A stretch of DNA of 64,000 bases from Planctomycetaceae bacterium (lineage in GTDB: Bacteria; Planctomycetota; Planctomycetia; Pirellulales; Pirellulaceae): NCBI GenBank assembly GCA_024642205.1, contig JAHEBQ010000016.1:52037-116036 (forward strand). Direction: 5' to 3'. Each line of letters begins with the position of its first letter. Position 1 is the stretch's first letter. The translations under genes were made by a program, and so were the position numbers. Positions 1 to 10,682 of this stretch are shown here, piece by piece. The notes under the pieces were generated by a model that did not search any database, had not been told where the DNA came from, and saw nothing but the letters and a program-made list of their open reading frames with translations.

Positions 1-1350
1 GGGATCTGTTCCCAGGTCGTAAAGCTCCTCCCCGTCTTCACCATAGCAAATATATCGCCAATCACGATTGATAATGGCATACTCACCCGGGTTCATGTGC
101 GGCAGGAAAACATTGCGATCCTTGGCTGCCGAAGGCTGTTTCAGCGTCGATGCCAGGGATTCACCTTCCAGTCGCTGCTGAGGCTTTGGCAGATCGCAGA
201 TCTCGACCATCGTCGGGTACATGTCAATCAGGCTTACAGTTACATCCGTCATGATACCGTTCGCCACACCCGGGCCGGCCCATATGAACGGTACATTCGA
301 GGTGCGTTCCCAGAGCGTATGTTTCCCCCAGTCACCTTTCTCGCCATGGTGATATCCGTGATCGCTCCAAAGCACCACGATCGTATTGTCGGCGTATGGA
401 CTGGACTCCAATGCGTCGAGCACCCGCCCCATCATCGCATCGGCGTAGCTCACGCAGGCAAGGTAACCATGGATCGCGTCATCCACAGCATCCAACTTGA
501 CGAGTTTATCGTGATGCTGGCGCTTCCGGTTCTCCTTCTGCCTGCGAACCTTCAGTGGCAGGTCTTGCAGATCATCTTCTTTGTACGGCGGCAACTTGAT
601 TTTGGCGGGGTCATACAGGTCGAAGTATTTCTGTGGGCAGTAATTGGGAAAATGCGGCGCGTAGATACCACACGCGAGGAAGAACGGTTTGTCGTGTTTC
701 TTCTTAAGTTGTTCAACGGCCCAGTTGATCCGAATCGAATCCGCCATGGCATCTTCTTTCTCATTCGGAATCGCGCCCCACTCAAGAAAAAGTCCGCCGG
801 TAATGGCCTGCCCTTCGTTATAAACGCTTGCAGGAAATCGACTGGGAAAGGGAGTCTCGCTGCTCCACGATTCGAGTGGCCAACCATTCTCCCGCTGAAA
901 CTGGTTGCGAAGAAAAAACTCGGTCCAGCCTCGCTGGTCAATCGCGCCTGCCGGGTGATGAAACAGTTTGCCGGCCCCAAGTGTCGTGTAGCCAGCTTTG
1001 GCGAAGCTCATTGGAAGTGATTCGATCTCCGGATGTCCGACAAAGTAATTCGGGGTCGAGTAGCAGCCGGTTGTCGAAGCGTACTGGCCAGAAAAGATTG
1101 CGGCACGGCTGGGGGCACAAAAGACTCCCGCCGTGTGGGCGTTTGTAAAGTTGACTCCGCGCGAGGCGAGCCGGTCGATATTGGGAGTGACGGCGCAGGG
1201 TGTCGTTTCCAGGCATCCGATCCAGTCATTCATGTCATCAACGGCAAGAAACAGGACGTTGGGTCGCGGGTCGTCGGCATGAACCTGACTCAAGCCAACA
1301 ACGAGAAGCGTGCAACAATTGAGCAGGACAAGCGAAGTTCTATTCATCAT
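1..1350 (-). CDS. Secreted sulfatase, 3' end outside window
   Basis: Formylglycine-dependent sulfatase, probably hydrolysing sulfate esters of polysaccharides or glycosaminoglycan-like substrates outside the cytoplasm. The frame starts at ATG 1350 (a second ATG follows directly) and is open for 450 codons to the window edge, so the C terminus is missing. Residues 1-25 form a signal peptide ending in QVHA. Metal-binding DD lies at residues 38-39 in LAVDDMNDW, and the cysteine-type signature CAPSR has its modifiable Cys at about residue 78. Around nucleotides 320-360 it reads [18 protein letters not shown], the conserved sulfatase block near the second metal/sulfate site. The last residues visible, around [15 protein letters not shown], are typical of the C-terminal region of this family. 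It resembles iduronate-2-sulfatase-like planctomycete sulfatases; the substrate cannot be told from sequence. Confidence 0.93.
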   Translation of the reverse strand, partial: MMNRTSLVLLNCCTLLVVGLSQVHADDPRPNVLFLAVDDMNDWIGCLETTPCAVTPNIDRLASRGVNFTNAHTAGVFCAPSRAAIFSGQYASTTGCYSTPNYFVGHPEIESLPMSFAKAGYTTLGAGKLFHHPAGAIDQRGWTEFFLRNQFQRENGWPLESWSSETPFPSRFPASVYNEGQAITGGLFLEWGAIPNEKEDAMADSIRINWAVEQLKKKHDKPFFLACGIYAPHFPNYCPQKYFDLYDPAKIKLPPYKEDDLQDLPLKVRRQKENRKRQHHDKLVKLDAVDDAIHGYLACVSYADAMMGRVLDALESSPYADNTIVVLWSDHGYHHGEKGDWGKHTLWERTSNVPFIWAGPGVANGIMTDVTVSLIDMYPTMVEICDLPKPQQRLEGESLASTLKQPSAAKDRNVFLPHMNPGEYAIINRDWRYICYGEDGEELYDLGTDP

Positions 1351-2322
1351 GAATCGTCAATCCCTGTTCCTGAGAGTTTGCTGGTCTTAACCCTGATTTC
1401 AAGTTTATCAACGTCCCTCGCGTCATTCCACTGCTGGATCCTGCTCCAGTCGGCCCGGTTACGGCCTGCCGATTCCTCGCGTAAGTCCTGTTTATCGTGA
1501 CTGACTATCCGGTTGTAGGCCAACTTGTAACCGTTGAAGAAATCCAGAACCTAAATGTATTGGTTTCAGAACAGGGACCGCCAGTCTTCGCAGCTCAGAT
1601 CCGTTTGGGCATGCAGGTAACCGCTCACTAGACAGGTGTCGCTTCATATCCGTCGGTGTTGCCGCAACAGCCAATCAGCACACAAACCACCATTGAAATT
1701 GACAAGCTCTGAACTCCGGTTGCTTGGCACAATCTCGACTCCCAAGCCGTTTTGCAAGTTGAGAGAATCAACATAGACGTTTGCAGATACTGGCATGGAA
1801 GGTAAGTCAAAGTGACTTGCCGATCCTTACTGAATGTTAGATTTCTTTGAATGAACCTGGGGGTCTATCAGTGGAATTGACTTGAAGGCAATTCAAATCC
1901 TGAGTCGCAGGGGTTGGCGTCCGGACGCGCGACACAGAAGGGAATAACGAGCCGGCGGTGCGGGCTAAAGGCCACGCCTGAAAGCACTCAACCTGGCGGG
2001 GCCTGACGGGCATTGCATTCATACTTTGAGTGAGCGCTATTTCACCGTGCCAACTGCCACGTTTTTTACCGTAAGATCCTTCAGGGGATCACGAAGCGGT
2101 GCCCGAAAACAAGAAAGCCACGCACATAAGGCATGATAGCAACAAGTCTGTTTCCTGCGGACCGTTTCTGTATCGAAAAGAAACGGCTGATTCGCCGTGG
2201 GCTTATTGTCAATGCCCCAGCCGTGACGAAACCAGGCACCATTGGCCACCTGCAGTGTTCAGTCCGGATATCATGACAGGTCCCAAACTGGCCCGAGGCT
2301 CTGGGATTGAAACGGCCTCTGA
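1351..2322. other. Intergenic region, no gene recognised
   Basis: About 970 bases upstream of the sulfatase and downstream of the HdeD-like gene. Only short overlapping reading frames of 60-75 codons occur on both strands, and none shows a recognisable motif or ribosome binding site. Around 1930-2020 there is a GC-rich patch (AGCCGGCGGTGCGGGCTAAA and flanks) that stands out from its surroundings and could be a dispersed intergenic element, but a second copy is not visible here. Confidence 0.5.
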
Positions 2323-2955
2323 TTACACCGAATTCGAAGCCGCGTCTTCGCTTGCCGGGATATTCCTGACGGCAAGAGACAGCATCACCCACGTCCACCC
2401 GTAAAAGATCATTTCGATTCCAACCAGCAGGCCGATAATCCAAAACACCTGCCCGGACTCCCCCTCAGCAAACTGTCGAAAGCTCTTGAAGATGATCAAA
2501 CCGACAATCAATGTTGCGATACCATTCATCAGGACCCAGCCCCATTGGGAAAATCTCTCGGAGAGCGCAAACACAATCCGAAACAAGCCACCAACAATAA
2601 AAAACCCGGCAAGCATCAGGGTAAAGACGGCAGCCGACGCGACTGGCGCATCGGCAACCAGAAATCCGGATACGACGTACACCAGACCGATCAGGATCTG
2701 CAACATGAAGGCACTCCATTTGCCCGTCCAAAACGCCAGGATGATGATCGAGACACCGGAGACCATCAAGGCTACCCCCAGGAAGATCATGACGCCGATG
2801 GAAGTAATAAACGGATAGGAAATGCAGGCAGCGCCCCCAAGAATCAACAGGATACCCAGCACGAGGAACGCCCACCATTCCTTCTGCAGTCGAGCCAATT
2901 CATGGGCGGCAGTCTGGTCAACGCTAGATTGGGTTGGGAGAACATCGTTACTCAT
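2323..2955 (-). CDS. HdeD-like (DUF308) integral membrane protein
   Basis: A 210-residue membrane protein of the HdeD/DUF308 family, with about six hydrophobic segments arranged as short helical hairpins. Typical blocks are LVLGILLILGGAACI near residues 30-45, and GGLFRIVFAL followed by GWVLMNGIATLIVGLIIF in the second half. In enterobacteria HdeD belongs to acid-stress functions, but the biochemical role of the family is not established. I chose ATG 2955 rather than the upstream in-frame start at 2991 because GGAG lies seven bases before it. It lies about 200 bases downstream of the RND pump gene on the same strand, so it might share its transcript, although the gap is large enough for its own promoter. 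Confidence 0.85.
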   Translation of the reverse strand: MSNDVLPTQSSVDQTAAHELARLQKEWWAFLVLGILLILGGAACISYPFITSIGVMIFLGVALMVSGVSIIILAFWTGKWSAFMLQILIGLVYVVSGFLVADAPVASAAVFTLMLAGFFIVGGLFRIVFALSERFSQWGWVLMNGIATLIVGLIIFKSFRQFAEGESGQVFWIIGLLVGIEMIFYGWTWVMLSLAVRNIPASEDAASNSV

Positions 2956-3154
2956 GGTGGTACTCCGACGTTGTGATGAAAGGTGGAACAAATTCAGTTG
3001 ATGCCATCGACTGTTGTTTCGCGCTGGTCTTTAACGTCGCGAAAGGTCAAGGTCTTTCACGAATCCGAGACGTCATACTAATTAGGCGACCGAGCGAAGT
3101 CAAAAACCAGACATGGTGGTTCGTGCCAGCCTGCCGAACTACGCGAGTTTTCGA

Positions 3155-6100
3155 CTACTTGTCCCGTTCTCCCTCAAGTGAGTCCGGTATCGCATCATCG
3201 ACATCCGTGCTTTCGGACGCCGGTTCACCGCCATTTGGCACTTCCTCAGATTGATGTCGTTCCACTACAGCCGGCTCGTTTTCGACCGCGTCCGGGGTCA
3301 CCTCGACGGACCCATCAGAGTGCGCGGTTGATGGTTTGCCTTGCCCCAGTTCTCCGAGCAGCCGAAAGACAACGAAAAAGGCTGGAACAAAAAGTAATGA
3401 GAAAACCGTTGCGGCAATCATGCCACCCACAACCGCGTTGCCGACGGCTTGTCGACTCGCCGCCCCCGCTCCGGCAGCAACCAGCAGCGGCAGGAAGCCG
3501 AGAATTGACGAAAAAGCCGTCATCAAGATCGCGCGAAACCTCAGCCAGGCTGCCTCCGTCGCGGCCTCCTGAATCGAGTGGCCAGCACGCCGTTTTTCAT
3601 TCGCGAATTCAACAATCAAGATCGCGTTCTTGCTCGCCAGTGCGACCAGCAGAACAATCCCAATCTGGGTGTAGACATTGTTATCGGCGCCGCGCAAAAA
3701 CAATGCCGCAACGACTCCCAGCGCTGCCAATGGGACGACAGCAATGACCGCCGCCGGCATCGTCCAGCTTTCGTATTGGGCGGCCAGCACCAGAAAAACT
3801 GCCAGGATTGCCAGCAGGAAAATCATCGCCTGACCGCCAGCCTGTTTTTCCTGAAACGACATTCCGGTCCATGCGTAATTGAATGAAACGGGGAGAGTCG
3901 TGTCGGCTACCTTTTCCATGATTTCCAACGCTTGTCCCGAACTCGCACCTGGCGAGGGCGAACCGTTTATCGAAGCGCTGGGATACATTTGATAGCGACG
4001 AATCACGGAAGGTCCAAATTCCTCCCGAATACTGATCAACGAACCCATCGGAATCGCGGCACCCGAGCGACTTCGCACCTCCAGATCGAGAATGTCCTGC
4101 TTCTGAGCACGAAATTGCGCATCGGCTTGAACCCGGACCTGGTACGTCCGACCTCCGGAATTGAAGTCGTTAACGTAGGCCGATCCCAGGTACGCTTGCA
4201 ATGTCGTGAATACGGAACTGAGCAAAACATCCTTGGCCTTGACTTGGACACGGTCGACGTCGACAAACAACTGCGGAGAGCTGGCACGAAACGTCGAATT
4301 CAATCTTCGCACTCCGGGTTGTTCCCGGCATTCGACAACAAGGTTTTCGGCTGCACTTTGAAGCGCCCGGTAACCAACATTCCCAACGTCCTGGACTTCC
4401 ATCTGAAAGCCACCCGCGTTGCCAAGTCCATCGATTGGCGGAGGAATAAACGCAAAAACAATCGCCTCATCAACCGTGTTCATCGCTTTCTGAAGACGCT
4501 GCACAATGGCGTCCTGGCTCAACTCGGGCGAGGTCCGTTTTTCCCAGGGCTCAAACATGACCGCGACAAACCCCACATTGGAAGCCGCGCTCCCACCAAG
4601 TAGTGAGTATCCGGTTACGGAAACAATATCAGCAACGCCTTCGGTACTGGCGCAGATTTCATCCAGTTTCTCCATGACTTCAATGGACCGCTGCTGGGAC
4701 GCGGCGTCGGGTAATTGAACATCGACAAAAACATAACCCTGGTCTTCCGTTGGTACAAAACCGGTTGGCAAGGTACCAAAACTCCAACCGGTCAACGCCA
4801 CCAAACCGCCAAAAACCAGCATCACGATCAACACCAGACGGACCGACCAGCGAATGACTTGCCGATAAGCACCAGAGGTGACATCGAAAACGCTGTTGAA
4901 GGCGCGAAAGAAAAAGAACTTCTTTTCTTTCGGCGCCCGGAGCACGATGCCGCAGAGCGCGGGACTGAGCGTTAACGCGTTAAGCGTACTGATCAACACG
5001 GCTGCGGATATCGTCAGTGCGAACTGCTTGAACAACTGCCCGGTAATGCCGCTCATGAACGCGGTCGGCACAAACACGGCCAGCAACACCAGCGTCGTGG
5101 CAATGACGGGTCCCGTAATTTCGCGCATCGCCGTTATGGCCGCGTCCTTGGCGCTGAGTCCCTCGGCAATATACCTGGATGTACTTTCCACGACAACAAT
5201 TGCGTCATCGACGACAATCCCGATCGCCAAAACGATGCCAAACAACGATAACATGTTCAACGAGAAACCCAGACCCGCCATGATGGCAAACGTTCCAATC
5301 AAGGAAACGGGAATCGCAACCACGGGTACGATGGTCGCTCGCCAATCCTGCAAAAAAACGAAGATCACCAAAACAACCAGGGTGACCGCGACGAAAATCG
5401 TGGAGTAGACTTCCTGAATTGATGCTTCGACGAAACGGGTCGTGTCAAAGGGGATTTTGTACATCAAACCCTTGGGCCAGTTGCCTCGCCGGGAAAGATC
5501 CCCAAGTTTTTTGCGGACCTCGGTCGCAACGTTGATGGCGTTGGCGCCCGGTAATTGATAAACCGCTACTGTCGCACAAGGCTCCCCGTTGAACTTCGAA
5601 GTGAGTGTGTAGTCCTTTGCGCCCAGTTCGACACCGTCCCGGACTTCCCCGTCAATTTCGTACGAGTCGACAACGACATCGTTTACGCGAACCAATCGGC
5701 CTTCGTCACCAGCCCGGACAATAATATTCTGAAACTCTTCGGGCGTATCCAGGCGACCGAGCGCATTGACCGTGAATTGAAACGAAGTTCCGGGAGGCGC
5801 CGGCGGAGCGCCGATTTGCCCGGCGGCGACTTGCACATTTTGTTCTCGAATCGCGTTGACCACGTCCTCCGTGGTGAGGTTCCTCGATTTGAGTTTGCGC
5901 GGATCAAGCCAGATTCTCATGCTGTAGTCGCCCGCGCCAAACGACGCGACCGAGCCAACGCCGTTGATGCGACTCAATTCGTCCTTCACATCAAGCGCGT
6001 AATTGCTCAAGAACAGCGGATCCATCCCTTCTTGCCGCGACGTGAAATTGATCATTTGCAGAATTTGCGTCGACTGTTTTGTCGTCGTGATCCCTTGACG

Positions 6101-6469
6101 ACGAACTTCCTCTGGTAGCTTGGGAGTCGCGATCGCCACACGATTTTGAACCATGACGTTCGCCATATCCATGTCGGTCCCCAAGGCGAACGTGATCTGA
6201 AGCTTGTACGATCCGTCATTTGAGCTGGTGGAAGACATATACAACATGCCTTCGACGCCGTTGACTTCCTGCTCAATCGCAGTAGCAACGGTTTCTGCGA
6301 TCACTTGCGCATTGGCACCGGGATAGACGGCACTAACCTGGATGGTCGGTGGCGAAACGTCGGGGAACTTAGCAACGGGCAGATTTTTGAAAGAAACCGC
6401 ACCGGCAATCACGATCACAATCGAGATGACGGAAGCAAAAATTGGGCGATTGATAAAGAATTCTGACAT
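3155..6469 (-). CDS. RND multidrug efflux pump, inner-membrane subunit (HAE1 type)
   Basis: Proton-driven resistance-nodulation-division transporter of the AcrB/MexB (HAE1) group, 1104 residues, slightly longer than AcrB because of an acidic C-terminal tail of about 60 residues. It begins MSEFFINRPIFASVISIVIV, the standard N terminus with the first transmembrane helix. The proton-relay Asp pair is present in the TM4 motif GIVVDDAIVVVES and the partner Lys in ALASKNAILIVEFA, so the pump should be active. Two large periplasmic loops follow TM1 and TM7, as in the family. It is the second gene after the adaptor (98-base gap). No TolC partner is adjacent; the TolC-like gene at 32.9 kb or one elsewhere might serve. 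Substrates are unknown. Confidence 0.96.
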   Translation of the reverse strand: MSEFFINRPIFASVISIVIVIAGAVSFKNLPVAKFPDVSPPTIQVSAVYPGANAQVIAETVATAIEQEVNGVEGMLYMSSTSSNDGSYKLQITFALGTDMDMANVMVQNRVAIATPKLPEEVRRQGITTTKQSTQILQMINFTSRQEGMDPLFLSNYALDVKDELSRINGVGSVASFGAGDYSMRIWLDPRKLKSRNLTTEDVVNAIREQNVQVAAGQIGAPPAPPGTSFQFTVNALGRLDTPEEFQNIIVRAGDEGRLVRVNDVVVDSYEIDGEVRDGVELGAKDYTLTSKFNGEPCATVAVYQLPGANAINVATEVRKKLGDLSRRGNWPKGLMYKIPFDTTRFVEASIQEVYSTIFVAVTLVVLVIFVFLQDWRATIVPVVAIPVSLIGTFAIMAGLGFSLNMLSLFGIVLAIGIVVDDAIVVVESTSRYIAEGLSAKDAAITAMREITGPVIATTLVLLAVFVPTAFMSGITGQLFKQFALTISAAVLISTLNALTLSPALCGIVLRAPKEKKFFFFRAFNSVFDVTSGAYRQVIRWSVRLVLIVMLVFGGLVALTGWSFGTLPTGFVPTEDQGYVFVDVQLPDAASQQRSIEVMEKLDEICASTEGVADIVSVTGYSLLGGSAASNVGFVAVMFEPWEKRTSPELSQDAIVQRLQKAMNTVDEAIVFAFIPPPIDGLGNAGGFQMEVQDVGNVGYRALQSAAENLVVECREQPGVRRLNSTFRASSPQLFVDVDRVQVKAKDVLLSSVFTTLQAYLGSAYVNDFNSGGRTYQVRVQADAQFRAQKQDILDLEVRSRSGAAIPMGSLISIREEFGPSVIRRYQMYPSASINGSPSPGASSGQALEIMEKVADTTLPVSFNYAWTGMSFQEKQAGGQAMIFLLAILAVFLVLAAQYESWTMPAAVIAVVPLAALGVVAALFLRGADNNVYTQIGIVLLVALASKNAILIVEFANEKRRAGHSIQEAATEAAWLRFRAILMTAFSSILGFLPLLVAAGAGAASRQAVGNAVVGGMIAATVFSLLFVPAFFVVFRLLGELGQGKPSTAHSDGSVEVTPDAVENEPAVVERHQSEEVPNGGEPASESTDVDDAIPDSLEGERDK

Positions 6470-6567
6470 CGTTCAAAGATGGCCCTGGTTATTTCGCTTC
6501 CATCAGAGTGGAACGGGTCGCAGAACAGAAGCAAATCCGCGAACCAAAACTTGGATCCGGTTTTGAA

Positions 6568-7842
6568 TTAGCCCGGATTGACGTCGATCCCGGCCCGCAC
6601 CCGCTGGATTCCATCGACAATCACCGAGTCACCGGGGTCGAGACCGGATTCGATCACAATCTTGCCTTTGTGCTTGACCCCCAGCATCACGTTTTTGCGA
6701 ACAGCTTTGTTTTCGCTGTCCACAACGTACACAAATGAACCGACCTGGTCGCGACCGATGGCCCGCTCTGGTATCAGAAGAGCAGTATCGTATTGGCCGA
6801 TTTGAACTCGTACGCGAACAAACAATCCGGGTCGTAAGTTTGATTTTCCACGCGGGTTTTCAAAAACGGCACGCAACTGCAGCGTTCCCGTGTCTTGATC
6901 AATTTTCGGATCGGCATAATCCAGATGTCCTTCAAACGGAAAACCGACATCTCCACTGCGTTGGAGTTGGACCCGAATTTTTGACAAATCTCGTTCGCCA
7001 TCGGCGCGATTGGATTCTCTCTCCAACTTCAACAGAAACCGTTCGTTGATACTGAAGTTGGCCCAAATCGGATTGTCCTTGACGATTTCAACCAGCGGCG
7101 TGCCGTTTTCGACCATGCTGCCACGTTTGACCATGGCCTTGGTTACTCGTCCGCTGATCGGGGCAAAAATGTCAGTCCTGTCCAAATCAAGTTGTGCATT
7201 GGCAAGGTCCGCAAGCGCCTTTGCAACCTTTGCCTCGGCATTGGTGATGTCGGCATTCTTGGCAACTTGGTCTGCCTCGGCTCCCTTTAAGGCGGCCTTT
7301 GCCCTGGCCACATTCGCCAGTGCCGCATCGAACTCGCTTTGCGAAACCGCGTCATTTTCCTTCAGTTTGCTGATACGCCCGAGTTCAGCGGTCGCAACAT
7401 CGATCTCCGCTTTAGCCGTGTCGATGCTTGCTTGGGCAATGCCGATTGCGGCATTTGCCGATGCCAGTTCCGCTTTGGCAGATTTTACCGTCGCGTCCCT
7501 GGATCTGACGATAGCCTCGTACTCCTGTTTTTCAATCTGGAAGAGAAGAGTGCCAGGCGTGCCGGGTTCATCGGTCGTACCCGGTGTGCCTTCGGTGACT
7601 TCACTGTCGGGTTTGAATTTTATTTCCTGGAGAATTCCGCGAACGCGCGCCAGCACAACCGCCTGTTCGACGGCTTCCGTTTGTCCATTTTCCTCCAGGA
7701 AGATGGGAACCGTGTCAATCTCGGGTTTGACAGCAACGACCCTGGGAGGACCCGGAGCCTGGTAGGCAGATTCAGGCTTGCACCCCGTTTGAATTACAAG
7801 CCCGCAAACGATCAAGCCAATTGTCAATTTCAACTGCAGCAT
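6568..7842 (-). CDS. RND efflux periplasmic adaptor (membrane fusion protein)
   Basis: AcrA/MexA-type adaptor of 424 residues that would join the RND pump to an outer-membrane channel. It has an N-terminal export signal ending at GC (residues 20-21). A Cys follows a small residue as in a lipoprotein, but the -3 position is Gln, so lipidation is uncertain. Then come the barrel-sandwich hybrid half (VPIFLEENGQTEAVEQAVVLARVRG, given here only in part), an Ala/Lys-rich coiled-coil hairpin at about residues 115-225, the returning lipoyl half (DIFAPISGRVTKAMV), and the beta-barrel and membrane-proximal domains ending with SVIVDGIQRVRAGIDV. It is the promoter-proximal gene of a two-gene efflux operon; a perfect tandem 9-base repeat lies about 50 bases upstream of the start. 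Confidence 0.94.
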   Translation of the reverse strand: MLQLKLTIGLIVCGLVIQTGCKPESAYQAPGPPRVVAVKPEIDTVPIFLEENGQTEAVEQAVVLARVRGILQEIKFKPDSEVTEGTPGTTDEPGTPGTLLFQIEKQEYEAIVRSRDATVKSAKAELASANAAIGIAQASIDTAKAEIDVATAELGRISKLKENDAVSQSEFDAALANVARAKAALKGAEADQVAKNADITNAEAKVAKALADLANAQLDLDRTDIFAPISGRVTKAMVKRGSMVENGTPLVEIVKDNPIWANFSINERFLLKLERESNRADGERDLSKIRVQLQRSGDVGFPFEGHLDYADPKIDQDTGTLQLRAVFENPRGKSNLRPGLFVRVRVQIGQYDTALLIPERAIGRDQVGSFVYVVDSENKAVRKNVMLGVKHKGKIVIESGLDPGDSVIVDGIQRVRAGIDVNPG

Positions 7843-8180
7843 CGATCGGCTACCTCAATTCATGATGTGGAATCTTCCAACCAAAGTAAACAGTCACCAC
7901 AGTCACCAGGTTTGCTTCCACTCCGTTGTTGGTGAATTGACAGCACCGTTGCTGGTTCATGTCGGTTAGTATAATCAAGCAGGTTGTCTCTGTCAGGCTT
8001 GCGAAAGCCCGTTTCTGATTTGTTCGTATTGGCCTCAGTATCCACTTCACGACACAATTCACGTGGCAGGCGAACGACGGCACGATTTTGAACGTTGGTT
8101 ATGGAGGGATTGCTCCTCAAAAGTCTGGCCCTGGCTTGGTTTTGTGATCCGGAACTCGATTCAAAACAAATTTGGCAAGC
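7843..8180. other. Divergent intergenic region between RND adaptor and GDPD pseudogene
   Basis: About 340 bases that must hold promoters for both directions. Visible elements are the tandem CAGTCACCA repeat at 7891-7908 and a TATAAT hexamer at 7970-7975 on the plus strand without a well-placed -35 box. No gene was recognised. Confidence 0.4.
7891..7908. repeat. Perfect tandem 9-base repeat (CAGTCACCA x2) upstream of efflux operon
   Basis: Two exact head-to-tail copies of CAGTCACCA end 49 bases before the ATG of the RND adaptor gene. The position would suit a regulator binding site for the efflux operon, but no regulator gene is adjacent and the function is inferred only from position. Confidence 0.35.
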
Positions 8181-10150
8181 ATGAATGAACTAATTCGCGA
8201 GTCGGTTCGAGATTATCGAATCTGTTGGCAACTTCTATTTCTCACCGGCATATTCTATCAACTCTTTTCGTTCGTTCTTTTGACTCCACTGGTCTCCGTT
8301 CTGTTTCGTATTTTTGTGGCAGCATCTGGAAAGACGCTTTTAGCCGATCAGGACATTCTGTTTTTTTTTGCAGCGCCCCTCGGATGGTTATGCCTGATTA
8401 CCGTAGGTGCCCTCTGGCCGGGCATCATGGCGTTGCAAATGTCGGCCATGATGGCGGTTGTTCCAATACCAACCCGCATGGCGTGCGACCGATACAGGCC
8501 CTTCAATTTGCAATGGTCAAGGCTTGGCCAACCCACAAGCTTACCGCACGCATGGCGTCGCTTGCGGTCTTGTCGGCTGTGCCTTTCCTGGCGGTCGCCG
8601 CCGTTTACTTCACGCTGCTGAACGAATTTGATATCAATTTCTACCTCACGAAAAAACCACCTGTCTTTTATGTCGCAATCAGTATCGGTGTGGCTCTGGC
8701 GATCGCCATGGTCGCAGTCTGGCTGCGATTATTTACAGGTTGGATATTTGCGTGGCCCATTGTTTTGTTTGAAAATTCCGGTTCGTGTAAAGCGATCGCG
8801 TCGAGTCGTGAACGAGCCGCGGGCCAGCGACGACGGCTCCTGTCCTGGATTTCCGCCTGGTCGATAACGATGGTTGCTCTGTCAGCATTGGCTACATCCG
8901 TCGTGAACGGGGCGGGACGCTATTCCATTCCGCTTGTCAACGGTTCATTGCAGGTGCTATCGTTCGCAATTGGCCTGAGTCCGGTTGCCTGGTCCGTCGT
9001 CAACCAGGTAATGACTTTACTCAGCACGACGACCTTGGCAATATTGGTTTTTCATCTTTACCGCCAATATGCCCGTGGCGACAGATTTGATTCCAAGCCG
9101 CTGAATCTGGCAAAATCAGCCAGGGACATTCCGGGATTTCGATTTACGCCAGCGAGACTGCTGACCGCTTGCGGGGCTGGCCTTGCCATCGCTCTGGCAA
9201 CGGGTTACTTCTTAATCAACAGTATTCCATTGGAGGATCAAGTCGACGTGATTGCCCACCAAGGAGCTTCCAAGGCGGCTCCCGAGAACACCATGGCATC
9301 GGTGAGACAGGCAATCGCCGATGGAACCGATTGGGTAGAAATCGATGTTCAGGAAGCTGCCCACGGAACGGTCGTCGTCTTTCACGATAGCGACTTCAGA
9401 AAATTGTCCGGTGTCAACCTGAAGACCTGGGATGCCACCATGGAAGATTTGAAGAACATCGATATCGGCAGTTAGTTTTTGCCGAAATTCAAGGACGAAC
9501 GTGTACCGCCACTTGCCGCAGTCCTGGATACCTACGAGGGAAAAGTCGGCCTGTTTATCGAACTGAAATATTACGGTCATGATATCGATCTCGAACAGAG
9601 AGTCGTCGAGCTCGTGGAAACTCATGGTATGGCGGAACATGTCGTTGTTATTTCACTCAAGGTCGACGCGATACAGAAAATGAAAACCCTGCGGCCGGAC
9701 TGGAATGCGGGCCTCCTGATGCCAGAGACCGCGGGAAACCTGGCGAAAATCAACACCGATTTCCTGGCCATCAATGCCTCATTCGCCAGTCGAAGTTTTA
9801 TCCGGTCGGCGAACCGCGTCGAAAAATATGTTGTCGTCTGGACTGTCAACGATCCGATTGGCATGTCGACCATGATCAGTTGTGGTGTCAAGGGCATCAT
9901 TACGGATAAACCTGCCCTGGCTCGATCTGTCCTCGAACAACTTGCTCAACTAAGCGCGCCGGAACGAACGATACTCGAGCTGCCGAAATTTTTTGGTATC
10001 CTTCCAGAGATTGGCGACCAGACGTGCACCAACGACATCAGATCTTCGATGCCACGGAGGTTTCTGCAACTTCCGTTTGGACCCACCAGGAGTGACGTGC
10101 CAATCGCTTGCGGAACTCGGGCATCAAAACCGCAACTCGCGGGTCATTGA
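8181..10150 (+). pseudogene. Glycerophosphodiester phosphodiesterase with membrane domain, broken by frameshift and amber codon
   Basis: Ancestrally one protein of about 650 residues: an N-terminal multi-span membrane domain of the kind fused to glycerophosphoryl diester phosphodiesterases, then a GDPD catalytic domain. It starts at ATG 8181 (MNELIRESVRDY). The first frame is convincing through ALWPGIMALQMSAMMAV at about 8457. The protein then continues in a frame one base back with HGVRPIQALQFAMVKAW, so a one-base loss (or two-base gain) lies between about 8455 and 8480. The GDPD domain begins IAHQGASKAAPENT (catalytic His and Glu) and includes EIDVQEAAHG and FHDSDF. It is then cut by TAG at 9473-9475 and resumes in the same frame as FLPKFKDERVPPL. 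Most relatives carry Trp at the stop position (GSWF), one base change from TAG. The second half keeps FIELK and VWTVND. Either a recent pseudogene or sequencing errors; amber readthrough would fix only one lesion. Confidence 0.85.
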
Positions 10151-10682
10151 AATTGGGCAGGATGATCTCATAAGAAATTTCATTTCCGCCGTCACGCCTG
10201 CCTGGCTCCCAATGTTTCGGGATCGAACGATGGTTCGGTCCTGTGCGAAAGAGAATGCGCTCGATCAGGCAGGCGCGCTGGGGTCCGATTCGGTTAGTAC
10301 CTATCCAGCACGCGAGTGACCCAGGATGTCCTTCTCCACTGAATTGCTGTATTAATTGCCCTACTGACTCGTGGTGAGTGCGAGACCTGATCTCTCATCC
10401 TATTTGAGGTGGTATCCTCTCGTGACGTTCCTGCAGGTCGCTGTTGATTTGCCAATGGTTACCAGCGCGCACAGGATATGGACACAATTATTCGCCGTCG
10501 AGTTACATTGACGCCTGGATCGCAGTCACGCAACCGCAAGAATCGAGTGACGATGATATCGCTCGACCCAAGCGGCCATCCACCAGGTTACCGTCCAAAC
10601 CGGGTTTTGACCGCGATCCAGATTGAATCAAGATTCGGTCAGGCAAGGGCGTCAAGTCGATGGCCTGCTGTTTAACGTGCGA
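10151..10682. other. Intergenic region, no gene recognised
   Basis: About 530 bases between the convergent GDPD pseudogene and the SASA/LamG gene. Only short frames without motifs are present, and no strong hairpin followed by a T-run was seen. Confidence 0.5.

Noticed and set aside
3178..7935. Many plus-strand frames opposite the RND genes
   Set aside because: They are antisense shadows of the strongly supported pump and adaptor genes and have no domain content of their own.
8361..8369. Nine-T homopolymer as the cause of the GDPD frameshift or a programmed slippage site
   Set aside because: The correct membrane-domain frame (DILFFFAAPLGWLCLITVGAL) continues past the T-run for about 90 bases, so the frame change occurs later.
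9993..10319. Frame after the GDPD domain as a separate gene
   Set aside because: No motif or start signal was found, and it overlaps the tail of the broken phosphodiesterase gene.
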